From Burkholderiaceae bacterium (GTDB lineage: Bacteria > Pseudomonadota > Gammaproteobacteria > Burkholderiales > Burkholderiaceae_A): a stretch of 64,000 nt of DNA. Position 1 is the first letter of the stretch. Every line of letters begins with the position of its first letter. The notes under the pieces are model-generated. The model made no database searches and was not told the DNA's origin. It was given only the letters and a program-made list of their open reading frames with translations. Of the stretch, positions 25,463 through 34,903 are shown piece by piece. Location: assembly GCA_018401615.1 (NCBI GenBank), contig JAGYKN010000008.1:1-64000 (forward strand). The letters run 5' to 3'. The position numbers and the translations under genes were made by a program.

Positions 25463-26580
25463 GAGAGTTTGAGGAGACATTTGCCACTGCCGAGGCAGCG
25501 GCCACCCAGAATCGGCAGTCCGTCTCGGCCAGGGAGCGAAGCCCCAATGAGGCCACCAAGATGGCCCAGGTCGATACGCTGTTGACACCTCGGTTCTACA
25601 CCACCGACCATGCTGCAATCGATGCGGCCTCGGTCGAGCCGGTTCGTCGGGAGTGGGAGGGCCTCATGGCTGAATTCGAGGCGGACAACAACGACGAGCA
25701 TTTCACCCGCCCCCCTGACATGGCGAGCAAGGTCTCCGAGTTGCCGCCGGCGCTCTACCAGGAATTCAACGAGTTTCTCATCAGCTCCATTACCTCGGAA
25801 TTCTCGGGCTGCGTGCTCTACGCAGAGTTAAAGAAGAAGGTAAAAAACAAAGACATGAAGGATGTCTTTGGATACATGGCCCGAGACGAGTCTCGCCATG
25901 CTGGCTTTATCAATCAGTGGCTCAAGGATTTCGGCGTCGGGGTCGACCTTGGCTTTCTCACCAAGGCAAAGAAGTACACCTTCTTTCAGCCCAAATTCAT
26001 TTTCTATGCAACCTACCTCTCCGAGAAGATTGGATACGCCCGATACATTGCAATCTATCGACAGATCGAGAAGCATCCCGAGTTTCGCTTTCACCCAATT
26101 TTTCTCTGGTTTGAGAAGTGGTGTAACGATGAGTTTCGTCACGGTGAGGCCTTTGCATTGATCATGCGGGCCAATCCAAAGCTCCTCGAAGGCCGCAACC
26201 TCCTCTGGATTCGTTTCTTCCAGCTGGCTGTTTTTGCCACCATGTTTGTGCGCGATCACACCCGCCCCGAGATGCACAAGGCCCTTGGCCTTGATCCAAC
26301 GGCCTACGACCTGCGCGTCTTTGAGATCACCTCCGAGATCGCCAAGCAGGTCTTCTCGGTCACCCTGTCGTGGGATCACCCAGACTTCCTCGCGGGACTG
26401 CGCCGACTCTGTGTCATTCAGGATGAGGCAAATGCAGCCAAGGCCCGGGGAGGCGTTGTTGGTCGACTCCTTCAGGGCGTGGCTGCCGCCAAGGCAGCCT
26501 GGGTCTTTGGCAGGCTCTATCTCTTGCCGGTCAAGCGAGCCCCCCTTCCAAGCCAGATCAGGATGCAGCCGAGTTGGTGA
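25459..26580 (+). CDS. acsF: Aerobic Mg-protoporphyrin IX monomethyl ester cyclase AcsF
   Basis: 373 residues. Diiron-protein ligands are visible: acidic [11 protein letters not shown] near 72-82, DESRHAG near 143-149, and [10 protein letters not shown] further on. AcsF forms ring E of protochlorophyllide using O2, so it needs air; the radical-SAM alternative BchE is not in view. The ATG overlaps the puhC stop; homology becomes strong from [10 protein letters not shown] (41-50), so an internal start at Met35 is possible. Placement between puhC and puhE is typical of proteobacterial aerobic phototrophs. Confidence 0.96.
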   Translation: MREFEETFATAEAAATQNRQSVSARERSPNEATKMAQVDTLLTPRFYTTDHAAIDAASVEPVRREWEGLMAEFEADNNDEHFTRPPDMASKVSELPPALYQEFNEFLISSITSEFSGCVLYAELKKKVKNKDMKDVFGYMARDESRHAGFINQWLKDFGVGVDLGFLTKAKKYTFFQPKFIFYATYLSEKIGYARYIAIYRQIEKHPEFRFHPIFLWFEKWCNDEFRHGEAFALIMRANPKLLEGRNLLWIRFFQLAVFATMFVRDHTRPEMHKALGLDPTAYDLRVFEITSEIAKQVFSVTLSWDHPDFLAGLRRLCVIQDEANAAKARGGVVGRLLQGVAAAKAAWVFGRLYLLPVKRAPLPSQIRMQPSW

Positions 26581-27347
26581 TGCAGGTTGTCATCGCCATC
26601 ACGGTCAGCCTGCTGGTCTGGTGGTTGGCAACCGGCCTGATTCTGCGAGCCTTGCGATCTGTCTCGACCTCGCGAACCGGAGAGCGGTGGGTCTTCCTGG
26701 GGGCCACGGTTGGTCTTGTTGTGGGGATCATTGGGGCAGCCCTCACCCCCCAGATGCAGACGGTTACCGGTGCCTACCTTGGTTTTGCCTCGGCCCTCCT
26801 CATCTGGGTCTGGCAGGAGGTTGCGTTTCTGCTTGGCCTGCTGACCGGTCCAAATCGCTCGCCATGCCCTGGTGTGGGGGGGTGGCCGCGCTTTTGGCTG
26901 GCCGTTAAAACCGTGGCGTATCAGGAGATGGCCCTCCTTGCCCTTGCCATTGCGGTGGTCGTGCCGGCCTGGGATGCCCCAAATCAGACGGCTGCAGGCA
27001 CCTACCTTGTGCTGTGGCTGATGCGACTCAGTGCAAAACTCAATATCTATGTCGGCGTGAAGAATTTCTATGAGTCCTTCCTGCCGAGCCGACTCCATTA
27101 CCTGCTCACCTACTTTAGGCGGCGGCAATTCACCTATTTTTTCGTCCTGAGCATGGTCTGCGCGGGCGCGGCGTTGTTCTGGGTCTGGGGCATGGCCTCC
27201 ACCCCTGGCGCAGACGATTTCATTGTCGTGGGGTTTAGCCTGGTTGGTGCGATGTTGGCACTGGCCATGATTGAGCACCTCATGCTCATGCTCCCCTGCG
27301 ACCCGAGCCGGCTCTGGCGCTGGGCGCTCGGCAGCCCCTCGAAGTAA
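26580..27347 (+). CDS. puhE: Photosynthetic complex assembly protein PuhE
   Basis: About 255 residues, eight or so hydrophobic segments, a DUF3623-type membrane protein found at the end of puh operons. Family stretches: LMRLSAKLNIYVGVKNFYES and FLPSRLHYLLTYFRRR. The start is ATG 26580 overlapping the acsF stop (TGATG); in-frame TTG 26574 and GTG 26577 lie just before. PuhE influences reaction-centre assembly and bacteriochlorophyll amount in Rhodobacter. The stop codon lies inside an 18-base tandem repeat, so the C-terminus (GSPSK) may vary between relatives. Confidence 0.9.
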   Translation: MQVVIAITVSLLVWWLATGLILRALRSVSTSRTGERWVFLGATVGLVVGIIGAALTPQMQTVTGAYLGFASALLIWVWQEVAFLLGLLTGPNRSPCPGVGGWPRFWLAVKTVAYQEMALLALAIAVVVPAWDAPNQTAAGTYLVLWLMRLSAKLNIYVGVKNFYESFLPSRLHYLLTYFRRRQFTYFFVLSMVCAGAALFWVWGMASTPGADDFIVVGFSLVGAMLALAMIEHLMLMLPCDPSRLWRWALGSPSK

Positions 27348-27364
27348 GGCAGCCCCTCGAAGTA
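27330..27364. repeat. 18-base tandem duplication across the puhE stop
   Basis: The 17-mer GGCAGCCCCTCGAAGTA occurs at 27330-27346 and again at 27348-27364, separated by one A. The puhE stop TAA uses the first copy. It looks like a recent slippage duplication. Confidence 0.9.
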
Positions 27365-27387
27365 GAGCAACCCCCAGGCTGGGCGTG

Positions 27388-28086
27388 TCAGCTGAGTGTT
27401 TCTGCCAGGTGAACGAGGGTCTGGCCGCGAGCCCTCAGTGCGGTCTGCTGGTGCCAGGCGGGGCGCCGCCAGCAATTGAAGCCGTGGTCCACCCCTGGGT
27501 GGGTGATGATCCTCGTCGAGGGGTGCTTGTCAAGTGCCTGGGAAATCAAGTTAACCGACGTTGCCGAGATATAAGCGTCTTTTTGAGCGAAATGAAGCAA
27601 GATCGGGCAGGTGATGTCTTCGGCCAAGTCTAGGTGCTGGTCGATGCCCCCGCCGTAGTAGCAGACGGCTGTGTCCACGCCTGCGCGGGCTGCTGCCACG
27701 TAGGACAGCAATCCGCCCATGCAAAAACCCACGGAGCCCACAAGGCCGCTGCAGGAGTCCAGGTGCTTGACGGCCTCGACGCTGCGCTGAAGGTCACTGG
27801 CCGAGCGAGCAATGTTGAGCCGGTTCATGAGGCCCAGCCCCCGTTCAAAGCCAGCTGTGTCGTAGGCGAGCTCGACCCGGCGGGATTCCCGCCAGAAGAC
27901 ATCGGGGGCAATGACCACAAAACCGTCTGCTGCGTATTGGTCTGCCACCGCACGGATATGTTCGTTCACGCCGAAAATCTCTTGGATAATCAAGAGCCCT
28001 GGTCCCCGGCCAGCGGGTGGATGACTCACATAGGCATCGAACTGATGACCGTCGGAACTGGTCACAAGAATCCATTCGCTGTTCAT
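27388..28086 (-). CDS. Dienelactone hydrolase family protein
   Basis: 232 residues, alpha/beta hydrolase. The nucleophile elbow is GFCMGG (Cys nucleophile, as in true dienelactone hydrolases), the aspartate is in HFAQKDAYI, and the histidine in GVDHGFNC; FGVNEHIRAVADQYAADGF is the typical N-terminal part. The ATG has AAGGAGGTGC just upstream. It converges on puhE and is not pigment related by sequence. Real substrates of such paralogues are usually unknown; carboxymethylenebutenolide is only the family namesake. Confidence 0.88.
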   Translation of the reverse strand: MNSEWILVTSSDGHQFDAYVSHPPAGRGPGLLIIQEIFGVNEHIRAVADQYAADGFVVIAPDVFWRESRRVELAYDTAGFERGLGLMNRLNIARSASDLQRSVEAVKHLDSCSGLVGSVGFCMGGLLSYVAAARAGVDTAVCYYGGGIDQHLDLAEDITCPILLHFAQKDAYISATSVNLISQALDKHPSTRIITHPGVDHGFNCWRRPAWHQQTALRARGQTLVHLAETLS

Positions 28087-28133
28087 GGCGCACCTCCTTG
28101 GAAAGGAATTCTGGCATGCATCGACGTTCCCGA

Positions 28134-28159
28134 CCAGATCTGCGAGATCTGGCGTTTTT
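28134..28159 (+). terminator. Perfect hairpin with T run upstream of the dienelactone hydrolase gene
   Basis: CCAGATCT, three-base loop, AGATCTGG, then CGTTTTT on the plus strand. This fits a Rho-independent terminator for rightward transcripts leaving the photosynthesis superoperon; as a palindrome it could equally be an operator for the leftward gene that starts 48 bases away. Confidence 0.55.
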
Positions 28160-28300
28160 CAGTCTGGCCGTGACGCCGGGGAATGGTTCCCCTTGCGCAA
28201 CGCGGCCTCATCCCGCGAGCAGCCGAAAAGACATGGGGTTGGCGTATATTGAAGGGCTTTCCGGTCGTCAATTTTTCCCCATCAGAGTCACATCTCCCAT

Positions 28301-29416
28301 ATGAAAATCCGTCTGCCTGAATCCCTCTGGGCCCGGCTGGCCCTGGTCGTCGGTCCACTGCTGCTCGTCTGGGTCATCGTGAGGGTCGCCGCGCCAGTCG
28401 AGGTTCAGAGCACGCCGGTTGTCTCCGTCTTTCCGTCACAGACGCTCTCGCTGCTCAATTCGAGCGGCTATGTGGTGGCGCAGCGAAAGGCGGCCATCTC
28501 CACCAAGGCCAGTGGTCGGCTGGAGTGGCTCGATGTCACTGAGGGGTCGCGTGTGAAAAAGGGCCAACTCCTCGCAAGGCTCGAGAGCGACGAGCTGGCG
28601 GCTCAACTGCGCCAGTCTGAGGCGCAGGTGGGGCTCTCGGTTGCCGAGCGCGATGATGCACAACGCGAGTTCAACCGGGCCCAGAGCCTCCTGCAGCGAA
28701 ATTACATCTCCCAGGCAGCCTTCGACTCATCGAAGGCGCGGTTTGAGAAGGCCGCTGCCCAGCTCAGGGCCACCCAGGCGGCTGCCCAGGTCTCTCGGGC
28801 TGCGCTTGCGCAGGCCGAGATCCGTGCGCCCTTCGATGGGGTGGTCCTCACCAAGAATGCCAACATTGGAGACAACATCACGCCGTTCTCCTCGGCTGCC
28901 GACTCCAAAGGGGCGGTGGTCACCATGGCGGACATGTCGACCCTTGAAGTCGAGGCCGATGTCTCCGAGTCCAGCATGGCCAAGATCTCTGTCGGCCAGC
29001 CCGTGGAGATTGGGCTCGATGCCATTCCCAACGAGCGATTTGCTGGCCGAGTTGCTCGGATGGTTCCCACCATCGATCGAGCAAAGGCCACGCGGCTCAT
29101 CAAGCTGCAGTTCGACCAGATTGATCCGCGAATCCTTCCTGACATGTCGGCAAAGGTCTCATTCCTAGAGCGGCCCCTTGCGGCGGCAGAGCGCAAGCCC
29201 ATGGTGGGTGTCAACCGCGCTGCAGCAGCTGAGACAGCCAAGGGCTGGGTGGTCTGGGTGATCGAGTCTGACCGCATCAGGGCCATCGCACTGGCTGCTG
29301 CGCCAGGCGCCTCTGAGCTCGTTCTGACGCCGGGGCTGGCCCCGGGTGCCCGCGTGGTGCTGCGGCCAACTCCTTCACTTCGAGAGGGTGCTCGGGTGAA
29401 GGTGGTTGCGCCGTGA
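28301..29416 (+). CDS. MacA-like periplasmic adaptor (membrane fusion protein)
   Basis: 371 residues. N-terminal membrane anchor (about 12-30), a lipoyl/barrel-sandwich half motif (SGRLEWLDVTEGSRVKKGQL), a coiled-coil hairpin rich in Ala/Gln/Arg (about 103-165), the second lipoyl half (AEIRAPFDGVVLTKNANIGD), and beta-barrel domains. Such adaptors link inner-membrane ABC or RND pumps to an outer-membrane channel. It overlaps the ATPase gene by four bases (GTGA), so it belongs with the following ABC genes. No outer-membrane factor gene is adjacent. The transported substrate is unknown. Confidence 0.9.
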   Translation: MKIRLPESLWARLALVVGPLLLVWVIVRVAAPVEVQSTPVVSVFPSQTLSLLNSSGYVVAQRKAAISTKASGRLEWLDVTEGSRVKKGQLLARLESDELAAQLRQSEAQVGLSVAERDDAQREFNRAQSLLQRNYISQAAFDSSKARFEKAAAQLRATQAAAQVSRAALAQAEIRAPFDGVVLTKNANIGDNITPFSSAADSKGAVVTMADMSTLEVEADVSESSMAKISVGQPVEIGLDAIPNERFAGRVARMVPTIDRAKATRLIKLQFDQIDPRILPDMSAKVSFLERPLAAAERKPMVGVNRAAAAETAKGWVVWVIESDRIRAIALAAAPGASELVLTPGLAPGARVVLRPTPSLREGARVKVVAP

Positions 29417-30075
29417 TTCGAATACGGCAGCTCTGCAAGTCGTATCACCGCGGAGGTCAGGAGGTCAGGGTCCTTCAGGATCTCAACCTCAGGGTTGAGG
29501 AGGGAGACTTTCTCGCACTCATGGGCCCCTCTGGGTCCGGCAAGAGCACCCTCTTGAATCTCATCGCAGGCATCGATCGGCCCACATCTGGGGACATTGA
29601 AATCAATGGCGTGGACATCTCTAGCCTCGATGATGCTGCACTCGCCCGATGGCGGGCAGCCCACGTTGGATTCGTCTTTCAGTTTTACAACCTGATCCCG
29701 GTCCTCACGGCCTTTGAGAATGTCGAACTCCCGCTTCAACTCACATCCCTGGATCGTTCAACCCGCAAGAGGCGGGTGGAGGCTGCCCTCGCATCAGTGG
29801 GCCTGTCGGACCGGCTGCACCACATCCCCGGTGAGCTCTCGGGCGGCCAGCAGCAGAGGGTTGCAATTGCCCGAGCCCTCATCACTGGCCCGAGCATCAT
29901 CGTGGCAGATGAGCCCACCGGCGACCTCGATCGGCAGGCGGCATCCGAGATCCTGGGAATGCTCCAAGAGCTCAATCGAGAGCAGCACAAGACCATCATC
30001 ATGGTGACCCACGATCCCAAGGCAGCCGAGTACGCCCGGGCCATCGTGCAACTCGAGAAGGGTCAACTCTCCTAG
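29413..30075 (+). CDS. LolD/MacB-type ABC transporter ATPase
   Basis: 220 residues, start GTG overlapping the adaptor stop. Walker [11 protein letters not shown]-loop [20 protein letters not shown], signature [15 protein letters not shown], Walker [14 protein letters not shown]-loop MVTHD. The sequence [12 protein letters not shown] and length are typical of ATPases that pair with FtsX-like permeases (MacB, LolCDE, Ybb systems), which use ATP to drive conformational work on the periplasmic side rather than classical import. The next gene begins right at the stop. Confidence 0.95.
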   Translation: MIRIRQLCKSYHRGGQEVRVLQDLNLRVEEGDFLALMGPSGSGKSTLLNLIAGIDRPTSGDIEINGVDISSLDDAALARWRAAHVGFVFQFYNLIPVLTAFENVELPLQLTSLDRSTRKRRVEAALASVGLSDRLHHIPGELSGGQQQRVAIARALITGPSIIVADEPTGDLDRQAASEILGMLQELNREQHKTIIMVTHDPKAAEYARAIVQLEKGQLS

Positions 30076-31233
30076 ATGCTGATCGCAAGACTCCTCTTTC
30101 TCAACATCTGGCGCAATCGGGGCCGCTCCCTCCTGACCTTTCTCGGGCTCACCACATCGGTCCTGGCCTTTGGCCTGCTATCGACCGTGGTGGAGGCCTG
30201 GTATTCGGGTGCTGAGTCTGCGAGCAAGGCCCGGCTCATCACCCGAAGTGCAATCTCCCTGATCTTTCCCCTGCCTGTCTCGCACGGTGAGCGGATCCGT
30301 CAGATCGACGGCATCGAGGCCATGACCGTCTCGCGCTGGTTCGGTGGCGTCTACAAAGACTCCCGAAATTTCTTCCCCCAGTTTGCTGTGGACCCCGTGT
30401 CGTATTTCATCATTTATCCGGAGTACATCCTCACCGAGGAGGCACGCGACCGCTTCTACCGAGATCGGCGCAGCGCCATTGTTGGCCGCCGCCTGGCGCA
30501 GGAGCATGGCTTTGAGGTGGGAGACATGGTCACCCTCAAGGGCCAGATCTTTCCGGGCCAGTGGGAATTTCTCATTGCGGGCATCTATGACGGGAAGGAA
30601 GAAAAGACAGACACCGGGAAGATGTATTTCCATTGGGCTTATCTCAATGAAGAGGTCAAACAACGCAAGATCTCCAGAGATGCCGATTCGGTGGGCGTCT
30701 TCATCACGAGCCTGCAGTCACCAGATCGGGCTGCCGAGGTGAGCATGGCCATCGACACCCTCTTTGAGAATTCCGCCAAGGAGACGCACACCGAGACAGA
30801 GCAGGCCTTCCAGCTTGGCTTTGTGGCCATGACCGAGGCCATCGTGGTGGCCATCCGGGCGGTCTCCTTTGTGGTCATCCTCATCATCATGGCTGTCCTG
30901 GCCAACACCATGTCCATGACAGCCCGTGAGCGCACCTCTGAATACGCAACCCTCAAGGCCCTGGGCTTTCCACCCTGGCAGGTCTCTGGCATGGTGCTCG
31001 GGGAGTCCATGCTGCTTGCCCTCTTGGGAGGGGTAGCCGGAATCCTCCTGACCTATCCGGTTGCAGCCATCTTTCACGACGCCACGGGCACGCTCTTTCG
31101 GAGTTTCTTTGTCTCAACGCAGACCAATCTCCTGCAGATTGCCGCTGCGCTCCTGACTGGCCTTGTGGCTGCGGCCGCCCCGATGGTCAAGGTCTATCGG
31201 ATTCGAATCGTCGAGGGCCTTCGGGCCATCTGA
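30076..31233 (+). CDS. FtsX-like ABC permease 1
   Basis: 385 residues, MacB/FtsX topology: one N-terminal helix (LLFLNIWRNRGRSLLTFLGL), a large periplasmic core domain (about 45-255), and three C-terminal helices with ANTMSMTARERTSEYATLKA, the coupling-helix region that docks on the ATPase. It starts immediately after the ATPase stop. With the following two permeases it could form heterodimers. Confidence 0.9.
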   Translation: MLIARLLFLNIWRNRGRSLLTFLGLTTSVLAFGLLSTVVEAWYSGAESASKARLITRSAISLIFPLPVSHGERIRQIDGIEAMTVSRWFGGVYKDSRNFFPQFAVDPVSYFIIYPEYILTEEARDRFYRDRRSAIVGRRLAQEHGFEVGDMVTLKGQIFPGQWEFLIAGIYDGKEEKTDTGKMYFHWAYLNEEVKQRKISRDADSVGVFITSLQSPDRAAEVSMAIDTLFENSAKETHTETEQAFQLGFVAMTEAIVVAIRAVSFVVILIIMAVLANTMSMTARERTSEYATLKALGFPPWQVSGMVLGESMLLALLGGVAGILLTYPVAAIFHDATGTLFRSFFVSTQTNLLQIAAALLTGLVAAAAPMVKVYRIRIVEGLRAI

Positions 31234-31245
31234 TCCGTTGCGGCC

Positions 31246-32415
31246 GTGAATCCCTTTGCCATCCCGCTGTCCTATAGCCTGCGCAACCTCTGGGTCCGCC
31301 GGATGACGACCTTCCTCACGGCCATGGGCATGGCATTGGTGGTCTATGTCTTTGCCGCGGTGCTCATGCTCGACGCGGGTCTGCGCCATACCCTGGTGAG
31401 CACGGGCGAGCACGACAACATGGTGGTCACCCGCCAGGGTTCGGCAACCGAGATCCAGAGCTCGATTGACCGTGGCCAGGCAGCAATCGTCTCGGCCTTC
31501 CCGGAGGTGGCCAGCGAACTCGAGCCTCAGGCCTCTCGAGAGACTGTGGTCCTGGTCAATCTGCGCAAGCGTTCAACGGGTAAGGCTTCGAATGTGGTGG
31601 TACGAGGACTCGACTCCACCGGCATTGCAATGCGTCGACAGGTGCGGGTCATCGAGGGGCGCCAGTTTCGTCCTGGCTCTGAGGAGATCATGGTTGGCAT
31701 TGCGAGCGCCCGACAGTTCGAGGGGCTGGGGCTGGGAGAGTCGGTCCGCTTTGGTGGGCGTTCTTGGACGGTGGTGGGCTACTTTGATGGGGGCCGAAGC
31801 GGATTCGACAGCGAGGTCTGGTCCGATGGTGAGATCCTGCGGCAGTCCTTTCGGCGCACGAACTATTCCTCTCTGGTGGTGAGGCTCATGGACCCCTCGG
31901 CGGGCGATCAATTTGCACAGCGTCTGGCCGACGACCCGCGCCTGCCTCTTAAGGCCAAATCCGAGCGCCTCTACTACGAAGAACAGTCCGAGACACTCTC
32001 GCGCTTTATCAAGATCCTCGGCCTCACGCTCACGGTTATTTTTTCAATCGGTGCGGTCATTGGGGCCACCATCACCATGCAGTCGGCTGTGGCCACTCGG
32101 GTTGGCGAGATTGGAACCCTTCGGGCCATTGGTTTTCAGCGGCAGGCCATTCTTCTGGCATTCCTGGCCGAGGCAGTCTTCCTATCGTTGGTCGGCGGGG
32201 TGGTGGGACTGGCCATGGCCAGTCTGATGCAGGCCTTCGAGTTTTCCACCACGAACTTTCAGAGCTTCTCAGAGCTCTCGTTTGGCTTTGTTCTCACGCC
32301 TGGAATCGTCCTCCAGGCCCTTGGTTTCTCCATGGTGATGGGCGTCCTAGGGGGCATGCTCCCGGCCTGGAGAGCCTCTCGAATCGCAATTGTGGAGGCG
32401 CTCCGTGCGGCATAG
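31246..32415 (+). CDS. FtsX-like ABC permease 2
   Basis: 389 residues from GTG 31246. N-terminal helix around MTTFLTAMGMALVVYVFAAV, periplasmic MacB-core domain, then three helices including VIFSIGAVIGATITMQSAV and TRVGEIGTLRAIGFQRQAIL, the coupling helix. Clearly a paralogue of permease 1 but distinct in sequence, so the pair probably acts as a heterodimer like LolC/LolE. Its end overlaps the next gene by 11 bases. Confidence 0.9.
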   Translation: MNPFAIPLSYSLRNLWVRRMTTFLTAMGMALVVYVFAAVLMLDAGLRHTLVSTGEHDNMVVTRQGSATEIQSSIDRGQAAIVSAFPEVASELEPQASRETVVLVNLRKRSTGKASNVVVRGLDSTGIAMRRQVRVIEGRQFRPGSEEIMVGIASARQFEGLGLGESVRFGGRSWTVVGYFDGGRSGFDSEVWSDGEILRQSFRRTNYSSLVVRLMDPSAGDQFAQRLADDPRLPLKAKSERLYYEEQSETLSRFIKILGLTLTVIFSIGAVIGATITMQSAVATRVGEIGTLRAIGFQRQAILLAFLAEAVFLSLVGGVVGLAMASLMQAFEFSTTNFQSFSELSFGFVLTPGIVLQALGFSMVMGVLGGMLPAWRASRIAIVEALRAA

Positions 32416-34903
32416 GAGCAGGTTTTTCTGGTCCATGGCATGGCGAGACCTGCGCTCGGGTGCCATGGCCTTGATGGCCGTGGCCATCGTGATTTCAGTC
32501 TCCGCGATCACCGCGGTGGGGTTGCTTGCGAACCGAGTCGAGCAGGCCCTCTTTCGGGATGCTCAGTCAAGTCTTGGGGCCGACCGGCTCCTGGTGTCGG
32601 ATCGGGCCATCCCGGTCGGCTGGCGAGAGGCTGCCGCAACAGCCGGGGTTCAATCGGTCGAAGGGATTCAGTTCCCGACCATGGTCCTGCACGAGGAGGG
32701 CGCCTTGCTCGCTGCCCTCAAGGCGGTGGGGCCGGGGTATCCGTTGCGAGGGCGGCTTGAGCTCGAGACCGAGCAGGGCCGAGGGGCAGTCGCCACGCTT
32801 GAATCAGGAGAGGCGTGGGTTGATCCGAGCCTGCTCGCAAGGCTCTCACTGAAACTGGGCGACACCATTCAATTGGGTGGCCGGCCCTTTGTGATTCGTG
32901 CGGCCATTCTCTATGAGCCTGATCGAGGCGTGAATTTTGTGAACCTCTCTCCTCGGGTCATGGTTCGAGTGGAAGACCTCGACCAGACCAATTTACTGGG
33001 TGCGGGCAGCCGCGTGAGCCATCGATTCTGGGTCTCGTCAGATCAGCCCGACTCGCTCGAGGCCTTCGATGCGCTGGTCACCAAGACCATCTCGGCGGGC
33101 CAGCGGGTGGAGACGATGGACGATGCGCGCCCAGAGCTTCGCCAGGCGCTTGACCGTGCGAATGGGTTTCTCGCGCTCACCGGCATGGTCTCTGTCCTCA
33201 CGGCCTGTGCTGCCATGGGCCTGGCGGCCAGGCGACTGGGCCGACTCTACCGGCAACGGCTGGCGGTCATGAAGGTCCTTGGCGCCACCCGCAGCACCCT
33301 GCGGCGGTATTGGTTTTCAGCCCTCATGCTCATGGCGGGATCATCGACGCTGGTGGGATTGATCCTGGGCCTCATGGTGCAGTTTGGACTTGCCGCGCTC
33401 CTGGTGTCACTCTTGGCAGCGCCGCTGCCGGGCCTTGACTCACAGGCCCTGGTGGTCGTCCTTCAGGCTGCCGGCATGGCCTTTCTCATGACCATGGTCT
33501 TCGCATGGCCTGCCCTGCTGACAGCCAGCGGGGCGTCTCCGGTGGAGGCGTTGCGTGACCGAGTGATTTTTTCAAAACGACGCTCCCCAGTCTGGATCGT
33601 CCTGGCCTGGGTGGGGCTTGCGGGGCTCCTCTGGCTGGGCAGCGGGGATCTCCTCATGGCGGGTCTGGTGGCGTTGCTCTTCGGGGTGGCTGGGCTGCTC
33701 ATTGGCCTGCTGTTGTGGCTTGGGTTTCGAAGCCTCGGCCAACTCCTTCCCAGCGGGGGAATGCGCTGGGAGTGGGTGAGCCTGTGCCGCGCCTGTCGGC
33801 GTCGAACCACTGGCCTGGTGAGCCAGGTCTTGGGTCTTGGCCTGGCGCTGTCTGCACTTTTTTTATTGTCCTTTGTTCGAACCGATCTCATCGAGGCCTG
33901 GGGCCGAAGCATCCCGCCGGATGCGCCCAATCGATTCCTTCTCAACATCATCCCGGGCGATGAATCCGGGGTCTCGAGCAGGCTCACGGGGCTCCTGGGC
34001 CGCCCGGCTGAGCTCGCCCCGATGGTGCGCGGACGATTGGTTGCCATCAATGATCTGAAGGTCGAGCCGCAGCAGATGCAAGACGAGCGGGCGCGTCGGC
34101 TCCTCGACCGTGAGTTAAACCTCTCTTATGCCGAAGAACTGCCGCCCCACAATCGAATTGTGGAGGGCAGGCCGCTTCAAGGAAATGTGCCAGAGGTCTC
34201 GGTCGAGCAGGGCATTGCCACGACACTCGGAATTGGCCTTGGCGACACACTCGTCTTTGATGTCTCTGGTGAGGCGGTCTCCGCGCGTGTCACCAGCATC
34301 CGGGTCTTGCGCTGGGATTCCATGGCCGTAAACTTCTTCATGATCCTCTCGCCTGCAGCACTCCAAGAGCTTCCGAAGACCTTTATCTCGTCGTTTTATT
34401 GGAAGCCAGACGATGCGGCACGCCTGGAGCGATCCCTCCTGCCTGCATTTCCGAGCCTCACGCTGATCGACCTCGACAGCATCCTGGCCCAGGTGCGCCG
34501 CATCGTGAACCAGGTGGTCACAGCCATACAGGCTCTCTTTGTCTTTAGCCTCGTGGCTGGCGGGCTCGTCTTGGTTGCAGCCCTCCTGGCCACCCGCGAG
34601 GAGCGAATGCGCGAGGCGGCCTTGCTCAGGGCACTTGGGGCCAGTCGCAAGGCGCTCTGGCGGGCACAGATGTTGGAGTTGCTCATGGTCGGCGGCCTCT
34701 CTGGCCTGCTTGCGGCTGCCCTGGCGCAGGTGGTGGGCATTGCAGTGGCCACGCAATTTTTTGAATTGCCTGTGCAATGGCGTTGGCTGCCGCTTCTGAT
34801 CGGAACCACACTCGGTGCTGGCATCGCGCTGGTGGCGGGGCGATTGGCCCTTCGGGCTGTGTTGGACCAGCCCGCCATTGCGGCACTTCGACAGCACGGA
34901 TGA
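32405..34903 (+). CDS. YbbP-like large FtsX permease
   Basis: About 832 residues, two FtsX permease repeats with some ten helices. Start set at GTG 32405, with GGAGG 6 bases upstream; ATG 32435 (MAWRDLRSG) is the alternative. The N-terminal pattern WRDLRSG...AVAIVISVSAITAVGLLANR and RGVNFVNLSPRVMV resemble E. coli YbbP, which partners with the ATPase YbbA and is encoded beside the lysophospholipase TesA. Here it shares one ATPase with two smaller permeases. Substrate unknown; a lipid or lipoprotein role is only a family-based guess. Confidence 0.85.
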   Translation: MRHRSRFFWSMAWRDLRSGAMALMAVAIVISVSAITAVGLLANRVEQALFRDAQSSLGADRLLVSDRAIPVGWREAAATAGVQSVEGIQFPTMVLHEEGALLAALKAVGPGYPLRGRLELETEQGRGAVATLESGEAWVDPSLLARLSLKLGDTIQLGGRPFVIRAAILYEPDRGVNFVNLSPRVMVRVEDLDQTNLLGAGSRVSHRFWVSSDQPDSLEAFDALVTKTISAGQRVETMDDARPELRQALDRANGFLALTGMVSVLTACAAMGLAARRLGRLYRQRLAVMKVLGATRSTLRRYWFSALMLMAGSSTLVGLILGLMVQFGLAALLVSLLAAPLPGLDSQALVVVLQAAGMAFLMTMVFAWPALLTASGASPVEALRDRVIFSKRRSPVWIVLAWVGLAGLLWLGSGDLLMAGLVALLFGVAGLLIGLLLWLGFRSLGQLLPSGGMRWEWVSLCRACRRRTTGLVSQVLGLGLALSALFLLSFVRTDLIEAWGRSIPPDAPNRFLLNIIPGDESGVSSRLTGLLGRPAELAPMVRGRLVAINDLKVEPQQMQDERARRLLDRELNLSYAEELPPHNRIVEGRPLQGNVPEVSVEQGIATTLGIGLGDTLVFDVSGEAVSARVTSIRVLRWDSMAVNFFMILSPAALQELPKTFISSFYWKPDDAARLERSLLPAFPSLTLIDLDSILAQVRRIVNQVVTAIQALFVFSLVAGGLVLVAALLATREERMREAALLRALGASRKALWRAQMLELLMVGGLSGLLAAALAQVVGIAVATQFFELPVQWRWLPLLIGTTLGAGIALVAGRLALRAVLDQPAIAALRQHG

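Noticed and set aside
27330-27364. CRISPR-like repeat
   Set aside because: Only two adjacent copies with no spacer.
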